DNA of 64,000 bases from Leptobrachium leishanense (GCA_009667805.1 CM019066.1:328953119-329017118), one strand, 5' to 3'; counted from the stretch's first letter, positions 1 through 11,610 are shown. Numbers and translations: made by a program. Notes: generated from the letters alone by a model not told the origin.

Positions 1-775
1 AGGCAATTCGCCAAATCCTGGCGAATTGCCTGCACATACGGTGCCTGTTTGAGGGCAGTGAAATCCCCATAGAGAAGCAATGCTTCATCTATTCAGAGAA
101 CAAAAACCAGCAGTGAAAAGTTCTCGAAATGCCCCGCCATTCAGTGGTTTAATTCGGCACATTTATTCAGGCGAATCCCATAGGCTTCAATGTTAAAAAT
201 ATTCCCGTTTTAATTCAATATCTAATAAACGTTCATTATAAAATTCTGCAGTAAAAAGTCTCTTTATTTATAAATTTTTTAGGATATTTTAAGCATTTTT
301 CAGGATTGTTTTTTTTAACTTAACTTATTTTTTCTGTAACAGCCCTTTTTATTATCATTCCCTGGACCTCATTTGTAAATTTCAGACAATTTCGTTCAGT
401 AGTTTCTTTGCAAACAGTGTTTCACTTTTCAAACATTCAAGCAAACTGTTTTCCTAATTTATTCACTGCCTTCGTCTGCGGTGTCGGCTTTTTCCGGCGG
501 CTTCGCTGCGTGTGATCGGCTCCTGCTCGGATTTTTCTGGCGTTTTCGGCGGGTTAATCCAGATGTTTTTGCGGGTTTTCGGCGTGCATTCACCGGGTTT
601 TGCAGTTAGTTTTCGGCAGGTTTGCGGCAACCTTTCCCTGCAATTCGGGGACCCTGTGGTGTTTGCTGAATACACCACAGAGTCGCCGAAATGGGATCGG
701 CAAAACGAACCGAATTGAAGAGAACGAAAAGTCACTGAACGTGCGGTGACTTTTCATTCTCTTTGAATTACCCTG
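1..775 (+). repeat. Family A foldback DNA element, copy 1 (left-truncated by window)
   Basis: This is the right-hand part of a non-autonomous element that recurs at 1131, 2202, 5953 and 60727. The right end is CCCTG preceded by a stretch complementary to CAGGGTTATTC. The internal order matches the 2202 copy: a GGCGAATTGCC-type hairpin, an AT-rich middle, then a GC-richer terminal block with CACCACAGGGTC-like repeats. No transposase frame is present; open frames here are short and on both strands. The superfamily is not established; a 3-bp AT-rich target duplication is seen only in the small copy at 57897. Confidence 0.7.
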
Positions 776-1130
776 TATGTCTTTTTTAATAAGAAACCCT
801 TTGCAATAACCGCAAGTAATGGAATATGCTTTTTAATTTTTTTCAATTACTGCTAGCCTAAGATAAATAATTTTAATAAAAGTTTTAATTTTGGTCACAA
901 ATGTTGATAGTGTTTTAAAATTATTTATTTTTTATATGAATTAAACATCCTTTATTTTAATGTTGTTGTTTTTTTTCATCTTATGGCTAGACTATGTGAT
1001 ACTTTAATAGCCTTTTATTATTTTTAACTATTTGGTATTGAATTACACCATGTTATTATATTTTATTTTTTAAATGGCTTCTCACAGAATAGACCAAACA
1101 TTTTAGGGTTAGAGAATCTAAATGGAGACT
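776..1130. other. AT-rich interval, nothing recognised
   Basis: Between two family A copies. Runs of A and T, with no open frame of note and no recognisable repeat boundary. Confidence 0.6.
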
Positions 1131-1815
1131 TAGGGGGTTATTCAGAGAGCACCGAAATTTTGCCGACATTTTGGTGCTCTCGCTTGTTCCCCGCGCTTCC
1201 CTGCACTTCGGGGAAGCAAAGGTCCCCACGGTGTGGTGAATTCAGCATTCACCACTGGGGTCGCCGAAGTGCAGGGAAAACCTGCTGAACACCCGTTGAA
1301 CACCAGCTGAAAACTGACCGAACACTCACTAAAAACCCACCAGAACAGCCACAAAAACATGGCAAACACGTAGGAAAAAGGCAACGAGCCACCAATCACA
1401 GCGCAGACCAGCCGCCAGAAAAAGCCGACAAGCTGACGAACGGGGTAAAAGAAAAACCAATACAATTGAAAGTATCAATATTGAAACGCTGTTTGCAAAA
1501 AAACTACTGAACAAAGTTGCCTGAAATTTTACATATAAGATCCAATGTATGATAACAAAAAGTTTGTTAAGGAAAAATTAAAAACCGTTTTTAAAAATAA
1601 AACACGAAAAAATAAATTGCCCAAAAAATTCAGAAAAATGCCTAAAAGATCCTAAAAAAATTCAATAAATAAAGAGACTTTTTACTGCAGACTAAAATAG
1701 CAAACGGTTTATTAGATATTGCATAAAAAAACGGGAATATTTTTAACATCGAAGTCTATGGGATTCGTCTAAATAAATCTGCCAAATGAAACCACCGAAC
1801 AGCAGGGCATTTCGA
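1131..1815 (-). repeat. Family A foldback DNA element, copy 2, inverted
   Basis: The left edge reads GGGTTATTCAGAGAGCACCG and the inner part matches the right half of the 5953-8648 copy in reverse complement, including the CTGCACTTCGG block and the AT-rich 'taaaaagtctctttatt' region. The other end runs into a short (TA)n tract at about 1816-1831 without the second terminus, so this copy is truncated. It lies in opposite orientation to copies 1 and 3. Confidence 0.65.
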
Positions 1816-1939
1816 CATATATATATATATAAACAAATCCGTATGGTTCTGCACTCACTTCAAGGTAATCTTGTTTAATTCTGCCTCGGTGCTGCTAACC
1901 CAAATTCTGCATATAGATAACTCCAGAGAAACGGGCCGC

Positions 1940-2197
1940 ACTCGAGGTCTTCAATAAAAAATAAGATTTATTCCAAAATGCTTTAAAAGAAAAACAACGT
2001 TTCGGCCTACATATAGGCCTTTTTCAAGGTTAAAAACATAGTAGATCTTGATATTTTTATAGTCTAAATCATAAATGTGACTTACCGAGTCTGTGTGGCA
2101 GTAGCCTCGATCACGCCCACCCGAAAACCGGAAATGGCGCACCGTTACTGGCCGTACGCGTAACGTCCTGAGAGGACGTGCTTGTTCTACCGTAACA
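1940..2197 (-). mobile_element. Penelope-type terminal fragment with hammerhead-like motif
   Basis: A short segment ending at the family A insertion at 2202. On the minus strand it carries a strong hairpin followed by GAAACG (see 1996-2036), the signature seen near the ends of PLE pseudo-LTRs in this window. No coding sequence of a PLE remains, so assignment rests on the motif alone. Confidence 0.4.
1996..2036 (-). ncRNA. Degenerate hammerhead-ribozyme-like motif
   Basis: Minus strand: a CUUGAAAA segment where CUGAUGA is expected, then a GC-rich stem II (AGGCCUA pairing with UAGGCC), then GAAACG. Stem II and the GAAA box are conserved while the CUGAUGA box is not, so self-cleavage is doubtful. 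Hammerhead motifs in PLE pseudo-LTRs are established; this is a probable relic. Confidence 0.4.
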
Positions 2198-2201
2198 TTA
2201 A

Positions 2202-3114
2202 CAGGGTTATCCAAAGAGATTCGAATTGCTTGAGAAAGGTAACCGAACGCTGAAAATCAGCGTTCGGTTCCCTTTCCTGGCCATTCGGCTATCCAGAGAG
2301 CAGGCAATTCGCCAAATCCTGTCGAATTGCCTGCACATACGGTGACTGTTCGGTCCTGTTCGAGGGCAGTGAAATCCCCATGAAAAAGCACTGCTTCGTC
2401 TATTCAGAGAACACAAACCAGCAGTGAAAGGTTCCCCTAATGCCCTGCCATTCGGTGGTTTAATTCGGCAAATTTATTCAGGAGAATCCCATAGACTTCA
2501 ATGTTAAAAATATTCCCGTTTTAATTCAATATCTAATAAACCGTTCATTATAAAATTCTGCAGCAAAAAGTCTCTTTATTTATAGATTTTTTAGGATACT
2601 TTAAGCATTTTTCTGAATTTTTAAAAAAAAAATTTAAAAGTCCGATTTTTTTTTTTATTTTTTTTTCAGTTTGGTTATTTTTTTTGTAACAGCCCTCTTT
2701 ATTATCATTCCCTGGACCTCCTGTGAAAATTTCAGACATTTTCGCTCAGTAGTTTCTTTGCAAACAGCGTTTCATTTTCCCAGATTCATACAAATGGTTT
2801 TTCTAATTTATTCACTGCCTCCTCTACGTCACAGCTGCTTCGGCTCTGCGTGATTCGGCTCATGTTCGGCTCCTGTTCGGCTCCTGTTCGGGTTTTTCGA
2901 AGGTTAATCCAGATGTTTTTGCTTGTTTTCAGCGTGCATTCGGTGAGTTTTTCGTCAGGTTTGCGGCAGCTTTCCCCTTCAATTCGGGACCCTGTGCTGT
3001 TTGCTGAATACACCGCAGGGTCACCGAAATGGGATCGGCAAAAGGAACCGAATTGAAGAGAACGAAAAGTAACCGAACGTGCGGTGACTTTTCGAATCTC
3101 TTTGGATAACCCTG
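2202..3114 (+). repeat. Family A foldback DNA element, copy 3, both termini present
   Basis: Both ends are visible: CAGGGTTATCCAAAGAGATT at the left and its complement ending GATAACCCTG at the right, giving terminal inverted repeats of more than 20 bp. The inner left part contains an ACCGAACGCTG/CAGCGTTCGGT hairpin. Length is 913 bp. Flanks are TTAA on the left and TTAG on the right, which fits a short AT-rich target duplication but does not define it. No transposase is encoded; mobilisation in trans is assumed. Confidence 0.75.
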
Positions 3115-3564
3115 TTAGTGTTGCCTGGGTAACCCTAAAAACATAAACAGAAGGGGTACCGTCTGGATATCACTATGGAGGAAAAAGGAGAAAACTGAAA
3201 ATGGGAATGAATGTTTAGAAAGATCGAGGTCAAGATCTTGAGTAGAGAGACTGGAATGAATAAACTCATGGAGTGAATGTGTTGAGAGTGTATGAAAATA
3301 CTTATTGTGTGTGTACAAATGTATAAGGTTATACTTATGTGAAAAAATACTGGACTAATCGTGTGGTAAAAATCAATGATAAAAATTATAAAAAGATGAT
3401 GTGTGAAAAAAGGAAATAAATAATGTGAAAAAAGAAAAAGTGATGAATTGATTAAGGAAAAAGAGTGTGTGTAAACTAGATGTGTATGTGATGTTGCACC
3501 TATATATATATAATTTATTTATTATTGTTTTAAAGAAACACCATTACTGTACTTGTGTACTTCT
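3115..3564. other. AT-rich interval, nothing recognised
   Basis: Purine-rich and TG/GT-rich sequence with repeated 'gtgtgaaaaaag' phrases, but no clear tandem period. No gene or element boundary is seen. Confidence 0.5.
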
Positions 3565-3903
3565 TTAATCCCTTCACTGCCAGGATTTTGTATACACAAC
3601 CAGCAGTAGCAGACACAGCAGCCCAAGATAATGTTATCACTATTTGGAGCGCACAATGACCGGGGTGCTAACACTTTTTAAAACCAACTGGGGAATGTCT
3701 CTGTTGGACTTTTACCAGCTGATTATGCACAGAGCTCAGAGCTGCAGTAATCCCTTTTGGCCAGAAGATGGCAAAACCTGCCTTCCAAATAGGTCATTAT
3801 AGTTAAAAATATATTGGAAAATTTCCCAAATACGTCTTACTGTATATACCGTGTAATTAATTAAAACTGAATATAAACAGAAACCACTGATCCCTGAAAG
3901 TGT
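3565..3903 (+). repeat. TTAA-type MITE (family D), right end lost
   Basis: It begins TTAATCCCTTCACTGCC, matching the end of the family D copies at 17710, 31747 and 46370. The shared core includes a gtgctaacac segment, a GCAGTAA-CCTTTTGGCCAG stretch and a 'caaataggtcattatagt' stretch. The right terminus is not visible before a T run at about 3902. It is related to the complete TTAA element at 45339-46373. Confidence 0.6.
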
Positions 3904-5215
3904 TTTTTTTTTAATCACTTGGTATTAAAGGAATTAAAGATACTGCAGACAATTTGCTTATTTTGTTTTACCTTTTCTACCTTTTTATTTCAAGTTATTA
4001 ATAATGGTAACTTTAAATTTTCATTGAACTCTTTGGTTTCAGCTGTGCGCAATCCGATTACTCTTTGTTGAGTTGAAATGTACTCCACTGCTGAATGAGG
4101 GATCTATCCATCTAGTGTTTCACTTAAAATATGGATAATGAGCATTTAGGAGGTTAAATCGTTGGCTGGGCTCAAATTTCACAGATTTTTCAGGGACCCC
4201 ACTTTAGGTAAGGTCATTGTCATAAGTATCTAAATGTATTTTCATCTCCAAAACCTCAAATTATAATCCAAATATAAATAATCTAATATTAGGGGTTCGT
4301 TACTTATGACTTGATACAGAAAGGGACAATTTTTAAATTTTAACCATTTACCTTCAAGTGGATTATGCTATCTGCTACCTTAAAGTGAGTGTGTTCAGCC
4401 TCCTTTTTTATGCTGGTTGGTATCTTTATAAAGAAGGGGAAAAGTGAAAATAAAGATTTTGGAATGATTCTATTGGGACTGTTTTCCTTTTCCGTGCTGG
4501 TCAGCAGATGTTTTTAGTTCACAACCTTTTCACTCGAACTAAATGAAGTAAAAAGAAGTAGTATATTTAGAACAATATCTAAAACTAGAAATAGTATCCA
4601 GAGGTTTAAGGATACATAAAACTCCTGATTGTGGACATGAGAACCAAGCTTTTTTTAATCCCAGTGGAATAATATCATTAAAAGATGACCTATGAGCCTG
4701 ATACAATTTTTTGAGTCTACGTTCGACAGTGAGGGGTGATTTATAAATATGGGGAAATAAAGGGAAATCTGAGAGTGATACAACTGCAGTTACAATTATA
4801 GTATCCCAGGACAGAATATAAAAATAATTGACAATAAGAATCATAAATGAATCAGATAAAATAGATATTATGAAAAATGAGAATCTGAACACCAAGAAAG
4901 TTCTGACAGGTACTGCCCCATTAAGAATAACTTCTAGGTGTCTAAAGGACATTCTTAAATAAAAGAAAATAAATCATGAGTGAAAGACCTATCAAAATAA
5001 ACATTCACAAAAAGTAAAAAAAATTAAACACTTGTCCATTTCATAACGATTAATATATCATTATAAATAATAATAGGCATGACCCAAACAATATCCCTGC
5101 TCATATTTCACTAATAAAAGGATTATATATAGAGACGTGAATCATTTGACATGTGTACTTTGAAGAATATAGTTATAGGTTGAGTCAAACTGTATTGATA
5201 GGATCGTAATGTAGC
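3904..5215. other. AT-rich interval without recognised gene
   Basis: The longest frame here is 137 codons on the minus strand (4539-4952). It begins well but matches no family I can name and has no supporting splice or domain evidence. The rest is AT-rich single-copy-looking sequence. Confidence 0.5.
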
Positions 5216-5530
5216 CCTTAGATTTTAAATCTAACGCTAAAATGAGGTGCTAGGGAGGAAAAACTGTGCCCACAGTTTTCCCCCCTAGCACCCCCGTTTA
5301 AAAGTGGAATTACAATGCAGGCGCTAAAAAAGCTGCCTACATTGTTACCGGGCACTATGCCCCGGGATGCATGCGACAGAGCAGAGCGCAGCCACCCGCA
5401 TCCTCTCAATGGAGTCCATAGGACTCCATTGAGGCAAACGCCGGTGTCACATCATTGTAATGTGGCCCCAAAGCCGCCATCCACTCTTTATCTTACAAGT
5501 GAAAATGCAAACAGAACTGGAGTCTAAAAA
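5216..5530 (-). repeat. Fragment of TTAA element (family E), inverted
   Basis: Same sequence family as 45715-45930 but in reverse order. It shares the paired ACTGTG...CACAGT hairpin near 5265, the 'caatgcaggcgct' block and a palindromic CAATGGAGTCC ATAGG ACTCCATTG. Neither TTAA terminus is present. Confidence 0.55.
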
Positions 5531-5952
5531 AGTCTAAAATAAGTTTAAAAAAAATGTGTATACAAACACTAATGTGAGTACGCAAAAATGTCACATGACA
5601 TGTGCATGCAGAGAGGACATCTCTAGAGCATTCCCTTTCATTTCTCTCATGCCCATATCAGAGCCTTCATGCTTCTCAGATCCCACCTCAGCCATAAATG
5701 ATACAACAGCTCTGCTCATAGATGTCTAGTGGCTCCTCTAATATTCCAAGTTGAGTCCTGTTGTCACTCAACTTGTTTGGCAGATTACTGTACATTTTAT
5801 GCTTCTTGTACTTTGTATAAGCAGCACAAATGTTGTCAACCACTACTAAAGTGACTGACTTGTAATTAAGCTGTTATTCATGTCTTTTTGGCTCCCTAAT
5901 ACTGGCTGATAGTCCAAGGTTTAGTAAAATACACAGATTACTAGGTTACTCT
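5531..5952. other. Interval without recognised features
   Basis: Moderately AT-rich, no repeat boundary or coding signal seen. It ends at the left terminus of the family A copy at 5953. Confidence 0.5.
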
Positions 5953-6085
5953 CAGGGTTATTCAAAGAGAGTCGAACCGGCCCCGAAATTGCACCGAACA
6001 GTGAATTACCCGATACGGTGCAATTTTGGGGCCATTCGGCTTTTCAAAAGCTTGCAATTTGCCAAATATTGTCACATTGTCAGCA

Positions 6086-7553
6086 AAAATACAGTGATCT
6101 GGGGGCGTGGCTGGCTGTCTACTGGAGAGGCCGTGTTTTCATGGAGCTCCGCATGTCCTTTCTTCCTAGGGGCATATAGATGACTTTACCCACAAGATTT
6201 ATGATTCTGCTGAATCCTAGGAGGCTGGCCATCAGTTCTGGACTGTCCAGAGCCTGTTGAGTCCCCCGCTCCGGACGAGAGACCTCCCTGGCAGCTGTTT
6301 TTTGGTAGCTGGCGCGTGGCACAGTTGGCCATCTTGAGGCCTAGTATTTGGCTCCTGATGAACCAGGACTCTGTCCTCACCTTCCTCCAGACCGAGTGCC
6401 GATCGCAGACTGAGGTGATGGAGGGCCCACGTCTCCCGTCTGCTTCGGGCAGAGGTTTCATGGAGGCGACAGACGGACCCACGGAATGGTGGCAGGATGG
6501 ACCCCCTCCCCCCACTGAAGGTAAGGGGGTTTTTCTTTCCGGCTTGGACGCCTGCTTACTGATGCTGGTGGGAGATGATGAGGAAGGCCCACTTATTGCC
6601 AGATTTTGGCGCAAGATGATGGCTGCGTTGCGTGGCTGCCAGGAGGAAGGGAACCCGAAGAGGGAAGTGATCGGGGCTGATACGACCATTGAGATTTGCT
6701 GACCTGCCGCTGACTCAGTGGAAAAGGGCACTGAAGATGGCGTCTCTGAGGTGGTGCTGCCCCGGGTGTTCCAACCATCTCTGTGGACCTTGGCTCCAAG
6801 TGCTCGTGAGCTTGATGAGACCTGCGAACCCAGGGAGATGGCCGTTTTGACGAGTCAGGGGCTGATGGCTCTTGCTCACCGACCGGGAAGGAGTGGCGCT
6901 CCCCGACCGACAGCTCGGATGGTTCTGAAGTTCCCGCCGCGATATGGCCCGATCCTGCCGCGGGCGTTTGGTAGTGGAGCTTGTGGTGCGAGTGGAACCT
7001 TGATGAGGCCCGAAGGCCTTCCTCATGGCTGCGAGAGAGTAGAGGCCGGAGGCTCCGGTCTGGTGAGGGACACGCTGCCTGTGCCAAGTCCCTTGCCGTT
7101 TGTGGACGCAGGCTGAAGAGATCTATAGCCTTCATTTTTGAGTCTCCCTGTTTTCGAGATCTTCTCCCCAGTTATTCCCTCCTGCGCATTTTATGACAAA
7201 ATTGACTATTTCTGAGACCGTTTTGAGACTTTTTTGTTTTATTTAATTATTTTTATTTATTATTTTCTCTGAAGTATTTCTGATGACCCTTGCTATAACC
7301 CCCTTGTTTCTACATATTAATATGCTGACATTTTTGTTGCTTTCAGTTAGAGTATTTTTCTTTACTCCTTTGATTACCCCCCTTTCCCCTCCGCTATTTG
7401 AGATATTGAAGTCTACCTACGAGAACCCCCCCCCCCCCAAGTATGTAGTATTTTCGATGTCTATATGGCCCTGCGAGGCCACTATGCCGGTCAGTTTGTG
7501 ACTTTTTTCGATTGCAAAATAAAATTTGAATATAAAAAAAAATACAGTGATCT
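6086..7553 (+). mobile_element. L1-mobilised non-autonomous insertion with 15-bp target duplication
   Basis: The perfect direct repeat AAAATACAGTGATCT at 6086-6100 and 7539-7553 brackets a 1438-bp insertion (6101-7538). The insertion starts with GGGGGCGTGGC, the type of start found at 5' ends of amphibian L1/Tx1-group LINEs, and ends in a short A-rich tail after AATAAAATTTG. The first kilobase is GC-rich with open frames on both strands (for example 6316-6702 and 6718-7116 plus, 6593-7135 minus), none matching a reverse transcriptase or ORF1 I recognise. The last 300 bp are pyrimidine-rich with a run of ten C near 7428. Best reading: an L1 5' UTR joined to a 3' UTR with the coding body deleted, copied in trans by L1. 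A SINE-like or processed-transcript origin is possible. Confidence 0.7.
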
Positions 7554-7669
7554 TCAGCAGCAGTGAAATCGCCCCATAGAAAAGTAATGGTTAACCTATT
7601 CAGAGAACACTGAACAGCACTAAAAAGTCATTGAACTGCCCTGATGTTCTGTGGTTTCATTCGACAGGT

Positions 7670-8012
7670 TTAGGCTGGTGTCAGACGAGCACACTATGTG
7701 CGCCTGTACTGACGTGCCTCCCGGCGTCCGTCGCAACATTGTCATGCTGCAACGGGGCCGGCCACACGCTGATGCGCGTGCACGAATTGCGTGCAGGACA
7801 GCGGCCGAGCTGCAAGCCTCCCAGTGAAGCGGTATGACGCGCGTTCGACGGGGCCGCAAAGCACATTCCTTCATAGGAGGATCGAGTCTTGCAGCGATGA
7901 GCACACTAACTGCGCTCGGTGAGGTGGCCAGACGGGCGTCAGAGTGGAAGGAATATTCACTCTCACGGACGTTCCTTCCGCTTTTAAAAACACTTGTCTG
8001 ACACCAGCCTTA
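7670..8012. mobile_element. TTA-flanked MITE (PIF/Harbinger-like, family H)
   Basis: The element spans 7673-8009 (337 bp) with terminal inverted repeats GGCTGGTGTCAGAC at both ends and a TTA duplication at 7670-7672 and 8010-8012. The 3-bp TWA target duplication is typical of PIF/Harbinger. The same terminal sequence (GGCTAGGGTCAGAC variant) is found in the MITE that hosts the retrovirus-like element (32890) and in the MITE inside its 5' LTR. No transposase is encoded. Confidence 0.75.
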
Positions 8013-8648
8013 ATCAGGCAAATCCCATAGGTTTCAATGTAAAAAATATTCCCATATACTTGTACATTGAATATTATTAAACCGTTTATTCTTTTAGTCT
8101 GCAGCAAAAAGTTTATTTATTTTTCAGTACTTATTAGACATTTATGGGATTTTTTTATGTAACAGACCTTTTTATTATTATTTATAGGACCTTATATGTT
8201 ATTTTCAGTCATTTTCGTGCAGTAGTTTTTTGCAAATAGCTTTTAAAAGTTGCAGTGTTTTTTTGTTGTTTTTTTTTTTTTTACCCCCATTCGTCGGCTT
8301 GTCTGCTTTTTTCAGCAGCTGGTTGGAGGTCAGCTTAGTGGATTGTCAGCTTTTTTCAGATGCGTTCGGCAGTTTTGCAGTGGTTGGTCAGGTGCACTTG
8401 GCGTTTTTCGGCAGTTTATCGGATCCCGCCAATTTGTTTTTCAGCATTTTTGCGGCGGTTTTTCCGTTCAAATAACCAGTTTTGCGGCGTTTTTTTCCGG
8501 ATGCGATTGGTGGATTTTCCCTGCACTTCGGAGACCCTGTGATGAACATCGTATTCACAACAGGGTCGGGGAATTTGACTCCCTGAAGTGCGGGGAATGA
8601 AAGAGCACAGAAGTTCCACTGGAATTCTGGGCTCTTTGAATAACCCTG

Positions 8649-9548
8649 TGTGTCATATATAAGTTTTTAAGTCAACAGGTTATTATAGTAGATTGAAGTT
8701 GACTAATGTCAACATTACATTTGTGCGTATCTTTCTACCTATTGTTTCAATCTATTTGTTATTGTGGAGTTCTGTGCTGTGATATGCGTAAATGTCACAT
8801 GTTAGTATATTATCGTGCATTTTTAACCTTTCATCACCCCCATGAGGCATTATACACTAACCATGAACACAGAATGCCGACTACTTGTCACAAGCTTTTA
8901 TGTTTAACCATAATAGAAAAAAATAAGTTGCATTAGAATTACTAGTTATACTTTATCTTTAGGAACATGAAAACAATTGGTTTGATTCTACTTGCAAAGT
9001 AAAGGATCAGTACTAGACTAATATTATACCTATTCTTCGCGTCAGTATCATAAAATATGAATTTTAATACATGTCAGCACAGTTTTGCTTTATCTTTTAA
9101 TCACCCTATACTTAATACTAGATAACCTACAGCCTAATATATTCATCCATATGGTAAAATGTTTGTGTACTGCAAGCATAAAATTCCTTTTACATATGAA
9201 AACTTTCCACTGTTCTGTTAATCATTTCACTAACATATTTTATTTCTTTCCCACACATTAGAGTCACAAGGGAATTGCATATTTCAGCTTCCAGTGAATT
9301 AATATTTTTCACAAAACAATCCACATGCCTACTAGTTTATATTAAAATAATTCCTTATTGTGTCTTATGCTGGAGGTTACTCACGGAGAATGAATTAGCA
9401 GAGAATAGACACGTAAAATGCAAACTCTAAGCCAAAGTAGCCAATTGGGTATAATAACAGAATTGGACTTTTTTTCAGATTAATCTATTTTGGCCTGTTA
9501 ATTATTAGTACTCTACAATTCCCAGTATATAGTGATTAGATTCCTTCG
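8649..9548. other. Interval without recognised features
   Basis: AT-rich, single-copy-looking DNA. Short open frames only, no splice-bounded exon and no repeat boundary seen. Confidence 0.5.
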
Positions 9549-9719
9549 TACTTGCTATTGAAGAAAAACACGGAGGCTTCAGTACTTCTCAGATGTCACT
9601 GGTGTATATGGTCAGGGAAAAACCAATTGCTCACTCAGGAATGATTAAAAAAAATCCAAATCATTTAAAGGATCTTTTATTCTAATAAATTTAGAAAAAT
9701 AGAAAATAATTCTAAAAGC

Positions 9720-9762
9720 CCGGCGCGTTTCGTCTATAAATTAGACTTCCTCAAGGGCAGTA
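9720..9762 (-). ncRNA. Hammerhead-ribozyme-like motif, left arm
   Basis: Minus strand: GCCC, UUGAGGAA, stem II GUCUA/UAGAC with an AUUUA loop, then GAAACGCG and a GGGC able to pair with the first GCCC as stem I. The CUGAUGA box is replaced by UUGAGGAA, so catalytic competence is uncertain. Confidence 0.45.
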
Positions 9763-9831
9763 TATTATACAAACAGTCAAAAAATAATAATCTTTTTCGA
9801 TTATTATTTTTTGACTGTTTGTATAATCTAT

Positions 9832-9875
9832 TGCCCTTGACCACGTCTAATTTATAGACGAAACGCGTCGGGCTT
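9832..9875 (+). ncRNA. Hammerhead-ribozyme-like motif, right arm
   Basis: Plus-strand counterpart of the left-arm motif: GCCC and GGGC as stem I, GUCUA/UAGAC as stem II, then GAAA followed by CGCGUC. Here the UC expected before the cleavage point is retained, unlike the left arm, but the CUGAUGA box is degenerate (UUGACCAC). Confidence 0.45.
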
Positions 9876-10195
9876 TTAGAATTATTTTATACTATTTTAT
9901 TAGAATAAAAGATCCTTTAAATGATTTGGATTTTTTTGAATCATTCCTGAGCGAGCAATTGGTTTTTCCCTGACCATATACACCTGTGATATCTGAGAAG
10001 TACTGAAGCCTCCGTGTTTTTCTTCAATTTAGGGTTTCTGGTAGTATTATTTATCCTCCTAACACCATTGTTTGTTTCTACTTGCTATTGACACAGTATT
10101 TTTTTTAACCACGAAAGGTACACCCTCTATAAGTTTTCAATTTCATGATGTTTATATTTTAGTCAGTTATATGGTACTATTGTCAATTATAAAAG

Positions 10196-10800
10196 CAATA
10201 GCGGACTGGCTAGAGGGTCATGTACTTTGCGCGTCCTATACTTAAAATTGTGAGCGCAAATACGTTTGTGCGCTGGTGCCCACAAGGTATTACAATCTAT
10301 GTGCAAAATTTAACGGACGTTTGCGCGCATAATTTTAACGTCTTTTAAAAGGCAGTGGTAACGGCAAATCTGAACGTTCTGGCCGAAACCAAATACACCA
10401 ACCCGAAAAAAAAATACAGCAAAGTATAGTTACACATTCTACACATACCCAAACAATAAAATTGATACATTGTGCGTGTTTTTATTATTGCTGCAGTATA
10501 TATTCTCAGATCAGTATATATTCTCAGATCGATTTTGACAGGCGCAAAAACTGAACGGGAGACAATTGTGGTTCTTAATTCTGATTGGCTGAATCGCGTG
10601 AAAAAAACAGTGTGCACACCGATTTCTGCACGCGCATTATTGCGCGTCTCTTTTATTATTTTTTGACATATGACAAAATGCGCTCGGATTTTAATACCAG
10701 CGTTAATATACTCGCGTTAACGTTTAACGCTTCGCGCACAAATTAACGCGCTGCGCAAACATTTTTGCGCAAAGAAGTTAATAAAGCCCTTATTATTTAG
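10196..10800 (-). repeat. GC-palindromic MITE (family F), partial
   Basis: Shares with 43306-43989, in opposite orientation, a conserved middle ('gacaattgtggttcttaattctgattggctgaa' region) and CG-rich ends full of GCGCAAA/TTTGCGC motifs. The right end is a variant GCGCAAAGAAGTTAATAAAGC of the family terminus; the left end is not clear. It contains a short tandem duplication 'cagtatatattctcagat' at 10495-10530. The overlapping frames are by-products of the palindromes. Confidence 0.55.
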
Positions 10801-11610
10801 AGCAGGGCTTGCATGGGGTAAATCTTTGACTTCTGTAGAATCAATCAGTACTCTTATAAAACCTTGTAAGGCTTACATTTTATAACGTATCCAGGGAGAG
10901 AGTGTTCAGAGCCATTTGGGGTCTACTTTATATCCTTCCTTGACCTTGGGTGAGGGCAGGTGATGCATCTATAAAGAAAATGCAATCTTTTTACAGCCCA
11001 GACTTATACATTTTACCAATCTTATTTTGCAGCTTAACATATAGAATACTTTCCTTCCCATAAAAAAGTTAAATTATTTCTTCACTACATAAATTATGAA
11101 AACAATAATAATATAATCTATTATTTTACTTTTGTGGGTTTTGTTGACTAATAGGATGATGAAGTTCCATATAAATGTACTTTGTTGTCAAGCATGTGAA
11201 TCTAGACACTCTGATTTATCATGCTGTTATGGCTAGAAATAATATTGAAAACATGCTGAGAGTGGAGATTTTAATGGAAACCTGAAAAAAATATCTATAA
11301 CTGGAATTACTCCACATTTTTTAATTCTTTTTCCCCCTGAATTTATTTTATTTCGTTAATCCTGTTAAACATGTCGCATGCTTTTTGGGCATTTTCTTTG
11401 TAATCTAATTATGATTATGTTTATTGATTTGCAAGAAGATTGAGTTTTGTTTATGTGTTGCACAGCAGTGCTTCAAGAATAAGAGCAAAAAAACCCAAAT
11501 CTCTCTTAAAGCTCCAGCCACTAGCATTCAGATGACTGTGTGTACACTCTCACAGCCGGGAAAATACTATTGCTGAACTTCGCATTACCTTAAATCCGCT
11601 TGTAAGTGTC
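10801..11610. other. AT-rich interval without recognised features
   Basis: No open frame over 60 codons and no repeat boundary seen. Confidence 0.5.

Larger units (their letters stand above)
5953..8648 (+). repeat. Family A foldback DNA element, copy 4, with two nested insertions
   Basis: Left end CAGGGTTATTCAAAGAGAG and right end CTTTGAATAACCCTG form the terminal inverted repeat. The 2.7-kb length is explained by two insertions, an L1-mobilised segment (6101-7538) and a TTA-flanked MITE (7673-8009); without them it is about 0.9 kb, the same size as the 2202 copy. Flanking bases (TCT, TGT) show no clear target duplication. The right half matches copy 2 in reverse complement. Confidence 0.75.
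9549..10091. mobile_element. Hairpin insertion: inverted dimer with hammerhead-like motifs
   Basis: A 13-bp direct repeat TACTTGCTATTGA (9549-9561 and 10079-10091) flanks a 517-bp insertion. Inside, 9562-9790 and 9800-10028 form a near-perfect inverted repeat of about 230 bp per arm with a loop of about 10 bp. The right side carries about 50 extra bases (10029-10078) with no partner on the left. Each arm has a hammerhead-like motif reading outward from the centre. This geometry equals that of the 3.9-kb PLE dimer at 47540-51456 at much smaller scale. No coding sequence is present. Confidence 0.75.

Noticed and set aside
4539..4952. 137-codon minus-strand frame
   Set aside because: No recognised domain, no splice or repeat context, AT-rich composition; kept only as an unassigned interval.
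6186..7135. Long opposite-strand open frames of about 180 codons in a GC-rich segment
   Set aside because: They lie inside the L1-type insertion, overlap in several frames on both strands, and show no domain; GC-rich composition explains them.
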